Positions 24,653-32,207 of a stretch of DNA of 64,000 nt are shown piece by piece. How positions within the stretch are numbered: the first letter of the stretch is position 1; every line of letters begins with the position of its first letter. The notes beneath the pieces were generated by a model. The model was not told where the DNA came from, did not search any database, and was given only the letters and a program-made list of their open reading frames with translations. This DNA comes from Streptomyces zaomyceticus (GTDB lineage: Bacteria > Actinomycetota > Actinomycetes > Streptomycetales > Streptomycetaceae), in NCBI RefSeq assembly GCF_014656215.1, contig NZ_BNBZ01000030.1:1-64000 (forward strand). The letters run 5' to 3'. A program made the translations under genes and the position numbers.

Positions 24653-24856
24653 ATGTCGACCCTCATGACCACCCTCATGAAGACCGCCCTGGACACCACC
24701 CGGAAGGCGCCCACGCACAACCGCCCCTGCGCGAAGGCCTGCGACTCCGGTCTCCCCGGATCCGTGGAGCTGGTGCTCCTCCGGCAGCTGCTCGGCCTCT
24801 GTCTCCGGCTGAGTCTCACGCTGTCCGCCGACTGCTCTTCGCGCAAGGGCGGTTGA
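24653..24856 (+). CDS. Small Cys-containing peptide, possibly copper-responsive
   Basis: A possible 67-residue protein (MSTLMTTLMKTALDTTRKAP...). It contains NRPCAKACDSG (CxxxC), two further cysteines and a hydrophobic helix LVLLRQLLGLCLRLSLTLSA. ATG 24653 is only 10 bases after a CsoR-type box and has GGCAGG just upstream, so the message would be short-leadered. The repeated CTCATGAcCAC at the start gives in-frame Met codons at 24665 and 24677. It is not a recognised family. It could instead be an untranslated leader or simply open GC-rich DNA. Confidence 0.35.
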   Translation: MSTLMTTLMKTALDTTRKAPTHNRPCAKACDSGLPGSVELVLLRQLLGLCLRLSLTLSADCSSRKGG

Positions 24857-24887
24857 TACCGCCGCGATAGTCCGTCACCTCACCCGG

Positions 24888-25169
24888 TCACGTCCGGATC
24901 AGCCGGGCGATGGCCTTCGACGCCTCGCCCACCTTCTCCTTCGCCTGGTCCCCGCCCTGTGCGATGGCCTCCGTGACGCAGCAGCTCAGGTGCTCGTCCA
25001 GCAGGGCCACCGCGCAGGACTGGAGGGCCGCGTTGATCGCGGAGACCTGGGTGAGGACGTCGATGCAGTAGACGTCCTCGTCGACCATCCGCTGCACCCC
25101 CCTGACCTGGCCCTCGATCCGGCGCAGGCGTCTGATGATGTCTTCCTTGTGCTGTCCGTAACCGGCCAC
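24888..25169 (-). CDS. csoR: Copper-sensing transcriptional repressor CsoR
   Basis: A 93-residue DUF156 helical-bundle repressor. The Cu(I) ligands of the CsoR class are all present: Cys35 (VYCIDVL), His60 (LLDEHLS) and Cys64 (SCCV), with an extra Cys63. The N-terminal HKEDIIRRLRRIEGQVRGVQRMVDED is the family signature. It releases operator DNA when Cu(I) binds. It is the last gene of a minus-strand run copZ-copA-csoR (40 bases after copA). Matching boxes lie at 24628, 27958 and 28041. Confidence 0.93.
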   Translation of the reverse strand: MAGYGQHKEDIIRRLRRIEGQVRGVQRMVDEDVYCIDVLTQVSAINAALQSCAVALLDEHLSCCVTEAIAQGGDQAKEKVGEASKAIARLIRT

Positions 25170-25209
25170 GACGGGCTCCTCGGGGATTCGGCGGGGAAGG
25201 GAGAGCGGG

Positions 25210-27474
25210 TCAGCGGTCGGCGGCCCGGAAGCCCCGCAGCCGCAGGCTGTTGCCGACCACGAACACCGAGGAGAAGGCCATCGCCGCGCCCGCGATCATC
25301 GGGTTGAGCAGTCCGGCCGCGGCCAGCGGCAGCGCCGCCACGTTGTAGGCGAAGGCCCAGAACAGGTTCGAGCGGATCGTGCCGAGCGTCCTGCGGGAGA
25401 GCCGGATGGCGTCGGCGGCGGCCCGCAGGTCCCCGCGGACGAGGGTCAGGTCGCCGGCCTCGATGGCGGCGTCCGTGCCGGTGCCCATCGCCAGACCCAG
25501 GTCGGCCTGGGCGAGCGCCGCGGCGTCGTTCACCCCGTCGCCGACCATGGCCACCGAACGGCCCTCGGCCTGGAGCCTCTTGACGACGTCGACCTTGTCC
25601 TGCGGCATGACCTCCGCGACGACCTCGTCGATGCCGACCTCGGCGGCGACGGCCTCGGCGACCGCCTTGTTGTCACCGGTGAGCAGGATCGGGTTCAGGC
25701 CGAGCCCGCGGAGCCTCCTGATGGCCTCGGCGCTGGTCTCCTTCACCGCGTCGGCGACCTCCAGGACGGCGCGGGCCTTGCCGTCCCACGCCACGGCGAT
25801 CGCGGTCCTGCCGGCCTTCTCCGCCGCGTCCTTGGCGGCCTTGAGGTCCGCCGGGAGCGCCATGGCCCACTCGTCGAGGAGCTTCTCGCGGCCGACGAGG
25901 ACGGCATGGCCCTCGACGACGCCCTGGACGCCCAGGCCGGGGATGTTGGCGAAGTCCTCGGGGGTGGGCAGCGTGCCCACCCTGGCGGCGGCGCCGGTGG
26001 CGACGGCCTGCGCGATCGGGTGCTCGGAGGAGTGCTCCAGGGCGCCGGCGAGCCGCAGGACGTCGCTCTCGTCGGTGTTCTCGGCGGTGTGGACCTTGAG
26101 GAGGGTCATCCGGCCGGTGGTGACGGTGCCGGTCTTGTCGAGGACGATCGTGTCGACCTTGCGGGTGGTCTCCAGGACCTCGGGGCCCTTGATCAGGATG
26201 CCGAGCTGCGCGCCGCGGCCGGTGCCGACCATGAGGGCGGTCGGGGTGGCCAGGCCGAGGGCGCAGGGGCAGGCGATGATCAGGACGGCGACGGCGGCGG
26301 TGAACGCGGCGGTGAGGCCCTGTCCGGTGCCGAGCCAGAAGCCGAGGGTGCCGAGCGCGAGGGCGATGACCACGGGTACGAAGACGGCCGAGATCCGGTC
26401 GGCGAGGCGCTGGGCGGCGGCCTTGCCGTTCTGCGCGTCCTCGACGAGCTTGGCCATGCGGGCGAGCTGGGTGTCGGAGCCGACACGGGTGGCCTCGACG
26501 ACGAGCCGGCCGCCGGCGTTCAGGGTGGCGCCGGTGACGGAGTCGCCGACGGAGACCTCGACCGGGACGGACTCGCCGGTGAGCATGGAGGCGTCGACGG
26601 CGGAGGAGCCCTCGACGACGGTGCCGTCGGTGGCGATCTTCTCGCCGGGACGGACCAGGAAGCGCGTCCCGACCTGGAGTTCGGCGGTCGGTACGGTGAC
26701 CTCCTGGCCTCCGCGCAGGACGGTGACCTCCTTGGCGCCCAGCTGCATCAGCGCCTTGAGCGCGGCGCCCGCCTTGCGCTTCGAGCGGGCCTCGAAGTAG
26801 CGGCCCGCGAGGATGAAGGCGGTGACGCCGGCCGCGGCCTCCAGATAGATGTTCCCGGCGCCGTCGGTACGGGCGATGGTGAACTCGAAGGGGTGGGTCA
26901 TGCCGGGCGTGCCGGCGGTCCCGAAGAACAGCGCCCACAGGGACCAGAGGAACGCGGCGATCGTGCCGACCGAGATCAGGGTGTCCATGGTGGCGGCGCC
27001 GTGCCTGGCGTTCGTCCAGGCGGCCCGGTGGAACGGCCAGGCGGCGTAGACGACCACCGGCGCGGCGAGCGTGAGGCTCAGCCACTGCCAGTACTCGATC
27101 TGGAGCGCCGGGACCATCGCCATGGCGATGACCGGCACGGCGAGCGACACGGCGGTGATCAGCCGCTGCTTGAGGGGCCGCAGTTCCTCTTCGGCCCTCT
27201 CCTCGTCGGAGGGTCCTTCGGCTCCCGGGGTCTCGGACTCCGGGGGCGTGGGCTCGGCTGCGGTGTAGCCGGTGGCCTCGACGGTGGCGATCAGCGCGGC
27301 GACGTCGATGTCGGCGTCGAAGGTGACCTTCGCCTTCTCGGTCGCGTAGTTGACGGTGGCCTCGACCCCGTCCATCCGGTTGAGCTTCTTCTCGATGCGC
27401 GCCGCACACGAGGCGCAGGTCATGCCGCCGATGGCGAGCTCGACCTGGGCCGTGCCGGGTGTCGTCGTTGTCAT
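25210..27474 (-). CDS. copA: Copper-exporting P1B-type ATPase
   Basis: A 754-residue heavy-metal P-type ATPase in the cytoplasmic membrane that exports Cu(I). An N-terminal HMA domain has GGMTCASC (Cys20, Cys23). Eight membrane segments include the Cu(I)-specific CPC (Cys402-Pro-Cys404). Also seen are the actuator TGES, the phosphorylation site DKTGT (Asp446), the SEHP motif of P1B pumps, TGDN and GDGVNDAAAL near residue 644. It lies downstream of copZ and before csoR. The 157-base gap to copZ shows no further CsoR box, so the operon promoter is probably the one before copZ. Confidence 0.96.
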   Translation of the reverse strand: MTTTTPGTAQVELAIGGMTCASCAARIEKKLNRMDGVEATVNYATEKAKVTFDADIDVAALIATVEATGYTAAEPTPPESETPGAEGPSDEERAEEELRPLKQRLITAVSLAVPVIAMAMVPALQIEYWQWLSLTLAAPVVVYAAWPFHRAAWTNARHGAATMDTLISVGTIAAFLWSLWALFFGTAGTPGMTHPFEFTIARTDGAGNIYLEAAAGVTAFILAGRYFEARSKRKAGAALKALMQLGAKEVTVLRGGQEVTVPTAELQVGTRFLVRPGEKIATDGTVVEGSSAVDASMLTGESVPVEVSVGDSVTGATLNAGGRLVVEATRVGSDTQLARMAKLVEDAQNGKAAAQRLADRISAVFVPVVIALALGTLGFWLGTGQGLTAAFTAAVAVLIIACPCALGLATPTALMVGTGRGAQLGILIKGPEVLETTRKVDTIVLDKTGTVTTGRMTLLKVHTAENTDESDVLRLAGALEHSSEHPIAQAVATGAAARVGTLPTPEDFANIPGLGVQGVVEGHAVLVGREKLLDEWAMALPADLKAAKDAAEKAGRTAIAVAWDGKARAVLEVADAVKETSAEAIRRLRGLGLNPILLTGDNKAVAEAVAAEVGIDEVVAEVMPQDKVDVVKRLQAEGRSVAMVGDGVNDAAALAQADLGLAMGTGTDAAIEAGDLTLVRGDLRAAADAIRLSRRTLGTIRSNLFWAFAYNVAALPLAAAGLLNPMIAGAAMAFSSVFVVGNSLRLRGFRAADR

Positions 27475-27631
27475 GAGACTGCTTCCTCGTGAGTACGGGG
27501 TCGGGGGCCGGGGCCCGGTCTCGCGGGCGGGCCCCGGCGGCCGAGGCAGTGCGGGCGGTGGTCGCCGGGCCGGGCGGACCGCGGGTACCGGGACGGGGGA
27601 CGCCGGTGGGTGCGGTCGGCCCGGCGGTGGA

Positions 27632-27913
27632 TCAGGCGCGGCCGGTGAGCTCGTAGCCCGCGTCGTCCACCGCGGCGGTGATCGCCGCGTCGTCGGGCGC
27701 GCCGCCCGTGGTCACGGTCACCAGGCCGCCGGCGACGTCGACGTCCACGGAGATGACGCCGTCGAGCGCGCCGACGGACTTGGTGATCGCGGTCTTGCAG
27801 TGTCCGCAGGTCATGCCGGAGACGGCGTAGACCGTGACGGTGCTGTCGGCGACCGCGACGGCGGTGGTCTCCGTGGTCGAGCAGCTGTTGTCGGGGGTGC
27901 AGCAGGAGCCCAT
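27632..27913 (-). CDS. copZ: Copper chaperone CopZ-like, with extra N-terminal cysteines
   Basis: A 93-residue cytosolic copper-binding protein. The HMA domain has GMTCGHC (Cys36, Cys39) and the beta-alpha-beta-beta-alpha-beta length. Ahead of it is an unusual 28-residue tail with Cys4, Cys5 and Cys11 (MGSCCTPDNSC) and a Thr/Val-rich linker. It could bind an additional copper or form a cluster. It delivers Cu(I) to CopA encoded next. A CsoR box lies 45 bases upstream. Confidence 0.92.
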   Translation of the reverse strand: MGSCCTPDNSCSTTETTAVAVADSTVTVYAVSGMTCGHCKTAITKSVGALDGVISVDVDVAGGLVTVTTGGAPDDAAITAAVDDAGYELTGRA

Positions 27914-27957
27914 GGCTTCCTCCTCGGTCGGTTCCACTCGGGTTTTCCGGCGACCGG

Positions 27958-27974
27958 ATACCCTCGGGGGGTAT
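27958..27974 (-). promoter_or_regulatory. CsoR box of the copZ-copA-csoR operon
   Basis: ATACCC-TCGGG-GGGTAT is a perfect 6-5-6 dyad between the copZ start and a TATACA-like -10 on the minus strand (about 27988-27995). A second half-site, ATACCCCCC, lies at about 27992-28000. It should repress copZ and the genes behind it. Confidence 0.8.
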
Positions 27975-28040
27975 TCGGTTATGAGTCCATGTATACCCCC
28001 CTCCCGTATCTCGCGCAAGCAGTTCCGGTGACTTGACTTG

Positions 28041-28057
28041 ATACCCCCCAGGGGTAT
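28041..28057 (+). promoter_or_regulatory. CsoR box and promoter of the secreted copper-island protein
   Basis: ATACCCC-CCA-GGGGTAT is a perfect 7-3-7 dyad, the strongest of the three boxes. It sits between TTGACT (-35-like, 28034) and TATGGT (-10-like, 28055-28060), so bound CsoR would block RNA polymerase. The gene starts at 28112. Confidence 0.82.
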
Positions 28058-28111
28058 GGTGAGGTGCATCGAACGGTTACCCGCGCCACCCACACGTACG
28101 GGAGAGCAGCC

Positions 28112-29104
28112 ATGAACACCGGAGTGAAGATCACTGCCTTTGCCGCCGCGCTCGCCGCGACCTTCGGGACCGCGTACGGGGTCGGCAAGGGGGTCGGCCC
28201 CGTCGGGGAGCCGGCGCGGGCCGGGCACGGCGAGCACGCCGCCGCCCAGCCGGAGAAGGAGAGGAAGGGGGAGGGCGCGCACGCGGGTCACGGGGAGGGC
28301 GCCGCCGAGGGGAGCGCCCCCGCCGCCGAGCTCCCCGGGGGACTCCAGGTCTCCGAGGGCGGCTACACCCTGGCCATGGAGACCCCCGTGCCCGCCGCGG
28401 GGAAGAGCGTCCTGAAGTTCTCGATCAAGGACGCGAGCGGCCGGAAGGTCACCGCCTTCACCACCGAGCACGGCAAGGAACTGCACTTCATCGTCGCCTC
28501 GCGCGACCTCAACACCTTCCGCCATCTGCACCCGGTGAAGGCGGCCGACGGCACCTGGACGACCCCCGTCGACCTCCCCGCCGCGGGCGGCTACAAGGCC
28601 TTCGCCGACTTCAAGCCGGCCGCGCCCGGGGCCAAGGGCATCACCCTCGGTGTCGACCTCTCCGTACCGGGGGCGTACACGCCGAAGCCGCTGCCCGCCA
28701 TCGCGCCGACCTCCACCGTCGACGGCTACCAGGTCCGCCTCGGCGGCACCCTGAACCCCGGCAGGGCCGGCGAACTCCGTCTCACCGTCACCAGGGGCGG
28801 GAAGCCCGTCACCGACCTGGAGCCCTATCTCGGCGCGTACGGTCACCTGGTCGCCCTGCGCGACGGCGACCTCGCCTACCTCCATGTGCATCCGAACGAG
28901 GGCGGCCCCGGCCCCGACGTCTCCTTCACGGCGACGGCACCCAGCCCGGGCACGTACCGTTTGTTCCTCGACTTCCAGCACGAGGGCACGGTGCGCACGG
29001 CCGCCTTCACGGTCACGACCGGCGGCGCCGCGGCACCGGCGAAGGCGCCCGTCCCCGCGGCCGGTGAGGCCACGCACGATGCGGGAGACCACGCGCACGG
29101 CTAA
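28112..29104 (+). CDS. Secreted or membrane-anchored His-rich protein of the copper island
   Basis: A 330-residue exported protein: N-terminal hydrophobic segment (VKITAFAAALAATFGTAYGVGKGVG), a His/Gly/Glu-rich linker (residues 38-70, GHGEHAAAQ, AHAGHGEG), then two beta-rich domains with ELHFIVASRDLNTFRHLHP and GHLVALRDGDLAYLHVHPNE. These are the tandem FixH/Cu-handling-like folds seen in actinobacterial copper loci. The tail is HDAGDHAHG. GGAGAG precedes ATG 28112. The strong CsoR box in its promoter implies induction by copper; a periplasmic-side copper-binding or buffering role is inferred. Confidence 0.82.
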   Translation: MNTGVKITAFAAALAATFGTAYGVGKGVGPVGEPARAGHGEHAAAQPEKERKGEGAHAGHGEGAAEGSAPAAELPGGLQVSEGGYTLAMETPVPAAGKSVLKFSIKDASGRKVTAFTTEHGKELHFIVASRDLNTFRHLHPVKAADGTWTTPVDLPAAGGYKAFADFKPAAPGAKGITLGVDLSVPGAYTPKPLPAIAPTSTVDGYQVRLGGTLNPGRAGELRLTVTRGGKPVTDLEPYLGAYGHLVALRDGDLAYLHVHPNEGGPGPDVSFTATAPSPGTYRLFLDFQHEGTVRTAAFTVTTGGAAAPAKAPVPAAGEATHDAGDHAHG

Positions 29105-29310
29105 GTCTTGATCCGCAGTTCACCAGAGGGTGAGTTGTGGACTGCACGCGGTGCGGTGCCCGGGCTTTCCGGCGTGGCCACGAGGTCGTGACTCATCCGG
29201 GGCTGCTCGGTTCCGCTGTCCCGCGGTTCGGGGAGCAGAGGTCTCACGGCGTTGCCGTGGGACTGCCACGCGACCCGGCCGCCAGGGCGGTTTCGGGCTC
29301 GGTGTGGTTG
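29105..29310 (-). ncRNA. Putative TnpB guide RNA (omega/re RNA) region
   Basis: By analogy with known TnpB systems, the guide RNA should overlap the 3' end of the tnpB-like gene and end at the element edge. This GC-rich stretch on the minus strand contains several short stems and ends in GGATCAAGAC just before the copper gene. Boundaries and existence are inferred, not shown. Confidence 0.3.
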
Positions 29311-31120
29311 ACTCCCGCAGCGCTACTTCCAGCGCTTCTGAGTATGTGATCTGGGCGTTTCTGGATGCGGTGGTGTCCAGGTACGCGGTCCTGGGGTCGT
29401 CCGGGTCGTTGAAGCGGACGAACGCGGCCAGGGCGGCGGATACGAGGTCACGCTTGCCGACCAAGCCGCAACCGGTGCACTTGTGCTCGCGGTCGCGCAG
29501 GCTCTTGCGTGCTCGCCGGCCGCAGAGGCAGTGCTGCGACAGGGCCGTTGACCAGGTGGATGCCCGTACGAGTCGCCCGCCTGCTGCCTTGCACTCAACA
29601 TCCAGGGCGGCGATGAGCATGCCTGGTGTCGTCCGGGAGAGGCGTTTGCCCCACAGCCGGTACCAGGTGCGGATGTCGCAGTCCTCCACGACCAGCACGG
29701 GGCCGTGAGCGGCAATGATCTCCCGCGCCACCATACGGGCACGGTGGCGGCGGCGCTCGGCAGCCGAAGCAGCGGCCTCGGCCTGCCGGCCGCGCTGCTG
29801 ACGGTAATGGGCGGACAGCCGGTCACGGCGAAACGCCTGCTTCGGCTTCCCGTCCGACCGCACTGCCCTGGCACCGCCGGGCACGGTCACCAGCTTGGGC
29901 TCCTGTCCCTTGGCCGCGCGACGCTCGGCACGTACGGTCTGTTTTTTCGACCATGCGTACTGCGCGATGTTCGTTGCCCTGCGGGAGCGCTCCAGAGCCC
30001 GCGCCCGGCCCCGTCGCTTCTTCGCTTCCTTCTCCAACCGGGCGCGCTCGGCGTCGGTGAGCGCGATCTCGGTGGATACGGGGACGCCCCCGTCGAGCTG
30101 AGCGGGGAAGGAGACGATCGACAGGTTGGAGACGTTCCCGTCCACCCCGCCGATCCGGCCGAGCCGGACGGCCTTGTGGCGCATCTCCCGTACGGCCGGA
30201 GAGGAGTAGCCGAGGCCCAGAACCATCAGGTGTGCCTCGTATGCCCAGCCGCCTGGCGCGGATGCCTTCCGACGACGGACGAGGTCGACTTTGTGCCAGC
30301 GGCCGGGGTTGTCGAGGAAGTGCTGTACGCGCTCCCGCTGTCCCGCGCCCTGCGCAATGCGGACGGGGAGAACAAGGTCACCCCGGCGGCTGCCGGGGCC
30401 TCCGGCGAACACCACGGCGAGCGGACCGGTGTGGTCCCACCAATTCGCATTCCGCATCCCAGGCTTGCCCGAGGCGGTCAGCCTGCCCGTGGGGACACGT
30501 CCCTCGGGAACAGCGGGCTTCGGCATGCGGCGGGGCTGCATCAGCGCTTGCCGACCGCCGTCGGCATAGGCCATGACGTGCCCATGGACAGTGCCGACGA
30601 GGCGGAAGGTCTCCCATTTGTTCTCGGCGGTGTGTGAGCGGGCGCGGCCCGGAATTCGAGTGAAGTCGTGCCGATGACCGGCCCTCGGCCGTCCGGAGCG
30701 GTGGCCGGTGGCGTCGGGGAACAGATGCCGGGAGACGCCGTTCCACACCTCGTCGGCGATGTGCATCGCGAGGGCCTTGGTGGCGTGGTGCTTCAAGTGG
30801 CCGGAGTCTTCGAGGTGCTTGTACGCACACCGCTCCAGCGCTTCACGGGACAGGCCGAGGCGTTGCCTTACATCCTTCCCGCCCTGTTTGTCACGCGTGC
30901 GGTGCGCGGCCCAGTAGGCGTCGACCTTGGCGCGAGCGTCCCGCTGGACGGCGCTCTTGATCGACCACATCGCCCCGAACAGTCGCTCCAGCCGGGCCAA
31001 ATCGGAGGGGTCGGAGACGGCCAGCGAGAGCACCATCACCGAGACGGCCCCATGGTCGGGTTTGGTCCACTTGGGGGCCTTGTTCTTCCCCCGAAACCTC
31101 GACGTCTGGGCAGTCTGCAT
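29120..31120 (-). CDS. Long TnpB-like RuvC nuclease (IS200/IS605-type accessory protein)
   Basis: A protein of 666 residues (ATG 31120; GTG 31129 adds three) with an intact RuvC nuclease. It shows GRIGGVDGNVSN (Asp327), PVLVVEDCDIRTWY (Glu479) and VGKRDLVSAALA (Asp558). Between the last two is a zinc ribbon with Cys531, Cys533 (CxC instead of CxxC), Cys548 and Cys551. Typical TnpB is about 400 residues with the first Asp near 190; here about 130 extra N-terminal residues precede it and a ~100-residue Pro/Arg-rich tail follows. No TnpA transposase gene is present. It may be a domesticated or non-autonomous element. It sits 15 bases behind the copper gene. Confidence 0.85.
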   Translation of the reverse strand: MQTAQTSRFRGKNKAPKWTKPDHGAVSVMVLSLAVSDPSDLARLERLFGAMWSIKSAVQRDARAKVDAYWAAHRTRDKQGGKDVRQRLGLSREALERCAYKHLEDSGHLKHHATKALAMHIADEVWNGVSRHLFPDATGHRSGRPRAGHRHDFTRIPGRARSHTAENKWETFRLVGTVHGHVMAYADGGRQALMQPRRMPKPAVPEGRVPTGRLTASGKPGMRNANWWDHTGPLAVVFAGGPGSRRGDLVLPVRIAQGAGQRERVQHFLDNPGRWHKVDLVRRRKASAPGGWAYEAHLMVLGLGYSSPAVREMRHKAVRLGRIGGVDGNVSNLSIVSFPAQLDGGVPVSTEIALTDAERARLEKEAKKRRGRARALERSRRATNIAQYAWSKKQTVRAERRAAKGQEPKLVTVPGGARAVRSDGKPKQAFRRDRLSAHYRQQRGRQAEAAASAAERRRHRARMVAREIIAAHGPVLVVEDCDIRTWYRLWGKRLSRTTPGMLIAALDVECKAAGGRLVRASTWSTALSQHCLCGRRARKSLRDREHKCTGCGLVGKRDLVSAALAAFVRFNDPDDPRTAYLDTTASRNAQITYSEALEVALRESTTPSPKPPWRPGRVAVPRQRRETSAPRTAGQRNRAAPDESRPRGHAGKPGHRTACSPQLTLW

Positions 31121-31129
31121 CACTGTCAC

Positions 31130-31318
31130 CCCCCGTAACCGAATTAGCTGACGGGCAACACGCTACGTGAGTAGTTCGGCTGTGGCATGGTGAATGAGAT
31201 CTCTGGTTTCGAACGTGGCCGAAGGTGGCGGTTGACTCCAGGCTGCCGTCCAGCACACCAACAGAGATCGATGCCTTCCGACCGCGGCTCCGCTCGGGAC
31301 GAGTCTTATAGGCTGGCC
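31130..31318. other. Left-end region of the TnpB-type element
   Basis: Noncoding stretch of lower GC between the tnpB-like start and cutC. GATCTCTG near 31198 and CAGAGATC near 31263 form an 8-bp inverted repeat about 55 bases apart that could be a subterminal hairpin. No terminal inverted repeats or target duplication were found, as expected for IS605-type elements. The exact edge is not determined. Confidence 0.35.
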
Positions 31319-31334
31319 ATTGGACTAGACCTGT
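31319..31334 (+). promoter_or_regulatory. DasR-like (dre) site upstream of cutC
   Basis: ATTGGACTAGACCTGT matches the DasR operator consensus A(C/G)TGGTCTAGACCA(C/G)T at 13 of 16 positions, centred about 37 bases before the cutC ATG. DasR is the GlcNAc-responsive GntR-type repressor of Streptomyces. Binding here is inferred. Confidence 0.55.
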
Positions 31335-31363
31335 AGAGACGTATTCATGGAGGAATGGGCTCG

Positions 31364-32062
31364 ATGAGCAACCGTGCAGTCCTTGAGGTGATCGCCCTCG
31401 ACGAGGAAGACGCGGTCGCTGCCCAGACCGGCGGCGCCGACCGGCTCGAACTCGTCACCGACATGGCGGCGGACGGGCTCACCCCGTCCCGGACCGGCTT
31501 CACCGCCATCCGTGCCGCCGTCGACATCCCGCTGCGCGTGATGCTCCGCCTCTCCGACGGATTCGCGGCCGGCGGCCCCCAGGGCGTCGACGCCCTCGTG
31601 GCCCGCGCCACCGAACTCCGGGAGGCGGGCGCCGACGAGTTCGTCCTGGGCTTCCTCACCGCGGACGGCGAGCCCGACCTCGTGGCCGTCGAGCGGCTCA
31701 TCGCCGTCCTCGACGGCTGCCGCTGGACCTTCCACCGGGCGATCGACCGCACCGCCGACCGCGACGGACTGCGCAAGCGGCTCGCCGACCTCCCCGGCCT
31801 CGACACCTACCTCACGGCCGGCGCCGCCACCGGCGTCGACGACGGCCTGGCCACCCTGGCGGCCGAGGCCGCCCGCACGGGCGAGCCGGGCTACGAGGCC
31901 CAGATCCTCGTCGGCGGCGGCCTGCGCCTCGACCACCTCCCCGGACTGCGGGCGGCCGGCCTCGACGCCTTCCACATCGGCGGCGCGGCCCGCCCCCAGG
32001 GCTGGGCGGCCCCGGTCTCGGCGTCCGCGGTCCGGACGTGGCGCGAGGCGCTGGACGCGTAG
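31364..32062 (+). CDS. cutC: CutC-family TIM-barrel protein
   Basis: A 232-residue cytosolic (beta/alpha)8 protein with the CutC pattern: LEVIALDEEDAVAAQTGGADRLELVTDMAADGLTPS, PLRVMLRLSDGF, GADEFVLGFLTADGEPD, CRWTFHRAIDRTADR, ILVGGGLRLDHLPGLRAAGLDAFHIGGAARP. ATG 31364 is 9 bases after GGAGGA and is preferred over ATG 31355. The family was linked historically to copper tolerance, but its biochemical role is unsettled. Here it lies close to a copper island yet has a DasR-like rather than CsoR-like site, which argues for carbohydrate rather than copper control. Confidence 0.9.
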   Translation: MSNRAVLEVIALDEEDAVAAQTGGADRLELVTDMAADGLTPSRTGFTAIRAAVDIPLRVMLRLSDGFAAGGPQGVDALVARATELREAGADEFVLGFLTADGEPDLVAVERLIAVLDGCRWTFHRAIDRTADRDGLRKRLADLPGLDTYLTAGAATGVDDGLATLAAEAARTGEPGYEAQILVGGGLRLDHLPGLRAAGLDAFHIGGAARPQGWAAPVSASAVRTWREALDA

Positions 32063-32207
32063 GTCGTCCCTTCCGGAGAGCCTTCCGGGCGCGGGCGGTC
32101 ACCTCACGGGGCCGCCCGCTCCAGGGCCGCCCGCTCCGGGGCCGCGTGCGGCGGAGGCCGGGAAAACACGTGGCCCGGGGCGAGGAGTGATCGTTAGCCT
32201 CCCCGGT

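Noticed and set aside
29105..31318. Complete autonomous IS605 transposon
   Set aside because: There is no TnpA tyrosine transposase gene and the ends are not defined.
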